Source: Sulfuritalea sp.
GTDB lineage: Bacteria; Pseudomonadota; Gammaproteobacteria; Burkholderiales; Rhodocyclaceae
Reading direction: 5' to 3'
Assembly: GCA_030680805.1 (NCBI GenBank)
Contig: JAUXUK010000041.1
Span: forward strand, 39,249-103,248
Length of the DNA stretch: 64,000 nucleotides
The notes under the pieces are model-generated. The model worked only from the letters and a program-made list of their open reading frames with translations, was not told the DNA's origin and ran no database searches. Made by a program: the position numbers and the translations under genes. Below are positions 63,215 to 64,000 of the stretch, in pieces. Numbering within the stretch: position 1 is the first letter of the stretch; every line of letters begins with the position of its first letter.

Positions 63215-64000
63215 ATGGCAAAGAAAGAATACGCGTTCTATCCCGGCTGCTCCTCGCAGCTCAAGGCCTCGGCATCGAACTACCTGGTGTCGACCAACTC
63301 CATGTGCAATGCGCTCGACATCAAGCTGACCGAGATCCCGGACTGGAACTGCTGCGGCGCTTCGGTCGGCTACTGCGAAGGCGGTGAATTGCCGCGTGTC
63401 GCCATCAACGCGCGCAACTTCGCCCAGGCCGAAACCCATCTGCCCGGACAGGACATCGTCGCCACCTGCGCCGCCTGCTGGCTGGGCGCCCGCGAATCCA
63501 AGGAACGCCTCGACGGCTCGGCGCAGTTGATGAAGGAAACCAACGAAGCCCTGGCCGCCGCCGGGCTGCACTACAACGGCGGCGCGAATGTGCGCCACAT
63601 GGTCGAAGTGCTGATCGAAGACTTCGGCTACGACGGGCTCAAGCAGCCGATGAAGAAGTCGCTGGAAGGCATCAAGTTCGCCGGCTACGTCGGCTGCCAG
63701 ACCAACCGGCCCTTCGGCATCGTCGGCGAATCCTTCGAAAACCCGCTCTACCTCGACAAGATGGTCGAGACCTTCGGCGGCGAAGCGCTCACCACCTACG
63801 ACCAGAAAGTCACCTGCTGCGGCGGCGCGCTGGCCTTCTCCGAGCCAGAGAAGAGCCAGAAGCAGATTCGCGACATCGTCGAATCGGCCTACGATGCCGG
63901 TGCCGAGATGATCGTCACCCCCTGCCCTCTGTGCCAGGCCAACGTCGAGGTCTATCAGTCGGAGATCAACAAGAAGCAGGGCACCAAGTTCAACATGCCG
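63215..64000 (+). CDS. hdrB: HdrB-like subunit (3' end beyond the window)
   Basis: The first 262 codons of an HdrB-type protein. Two CCG-type cysteine-rich motifs are seen: WNCCGASVGYCEGGELPRVAI with CAACWLGARES, and YVGCQTNRPFG with VTCCGGALAFSEPEK and TPCPLCQANVEVYQ. HdrB carries noncubane [4Fe-4S] clusters in methanogens. Here it likely completes the QmoAB-HdrCB module in place of QmoC. The gene continues past 64000. Confidence 0.9.
   Translation, partial: MAKKEYAFYPGCSSQLKASASNYLVSTNSMCNALDIKLTEIPDWNCCGASVGYCEGGELPRVAINARNFAQAETHLPGQDIVATCAACWLGARESKERLDGSAQLMKETNEALAAAGLHYNGGANVRHMVEVLIEDFGYDGLKQPMKKSLEGIKFAGYVGCQTNRPFGIVGESFENPLYLDKMVETFGGEALTTYDQKVTCCGGALAFSEPEKSQKQIRDIVESAYDAGAEMIVTPCPLCQANVEVYQSEINKKQGTKFNMP

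Overview
The window is a chromosomal segment of a sulfur-oxidising betaproteobacterium. The gene orders queA-tgt-yajC-secD-secF, pcnB-folK-panB-panC-panD and sigma factor-DUF3619-DUF3106-RDD are typical of Rhodocyclales/Nitrosomonadales. The Sox, Soe-type, TusA/DsrE2 and Qmo/Hdr genes suggest a Sulfuritalea-like lithotroph; genus is inference. Coding density is high, and no gene-free stretch exceeds 300 bases. I saw no transposase, prophage or CRISPR array.

Layout. 1-2.5 kb: 5' part of ilvB (minus), diverging from an ECF sigma factor cluster. 2.5-9.6 kb: lptGF (minus), pepA-holC, a GST gene, purB and DUF2322. 9.7-16.2 kb: a minus-strand block of secF, secD, yajC, tgt, queA, a Crp/Fnr regulator and tRNA-Leu(CAA). 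16.4-22.7 kb: kup, then soxYZAXB. 22.8-34.1 kb: a MacAB-like exporter, CYTH-CHAD and sixA, a MarR regulator, a lipoprotein, an aldo-keto reductase, a hydrolase, an AsmA-like protein and a DEAD-box helicase. 34.1-41.5 kb: an Mla-type lipid transporter, an FAH-family hydrolase, an FGGY kinase, a CBS-nucleotidyltransferase protein and a lone response regulator. 41.6-48.9 kb: pantothenate/folate/poly(A) polymerase genes (minus), then valS. 49-57.4 kb (minus): a secreted protein of unknown function, a FadL-type porin, dsrE2, tusA and soeCBA. 57.6-64 kb: three small coupled genes, then qmoA-qmoB-hdrC-hdrB, the last cut by the window end.

How the sulfur genes fit together. Periplasmic Sox without soxCD would leave sulfane sulfur, which goes to cytoplasmic handling. 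TusA and DsrE2 carry cytoplasmic persulfide sulfur. A SoeABC-type enzyme would oxidise sulfite directly. QmoAB-HdrCB would pass electrons between APS reductase and the quinone pool; aprBA is not in this window.

Most notable: an in-frame amber codon splits soeA; a 178-bp nested inverted repeat lies inside the MacAB-like operon; a 20-25 nt sequence recurs at seven sites in coding and intergenic DNA on both strands; and two palindromes lie upstream of soxY.
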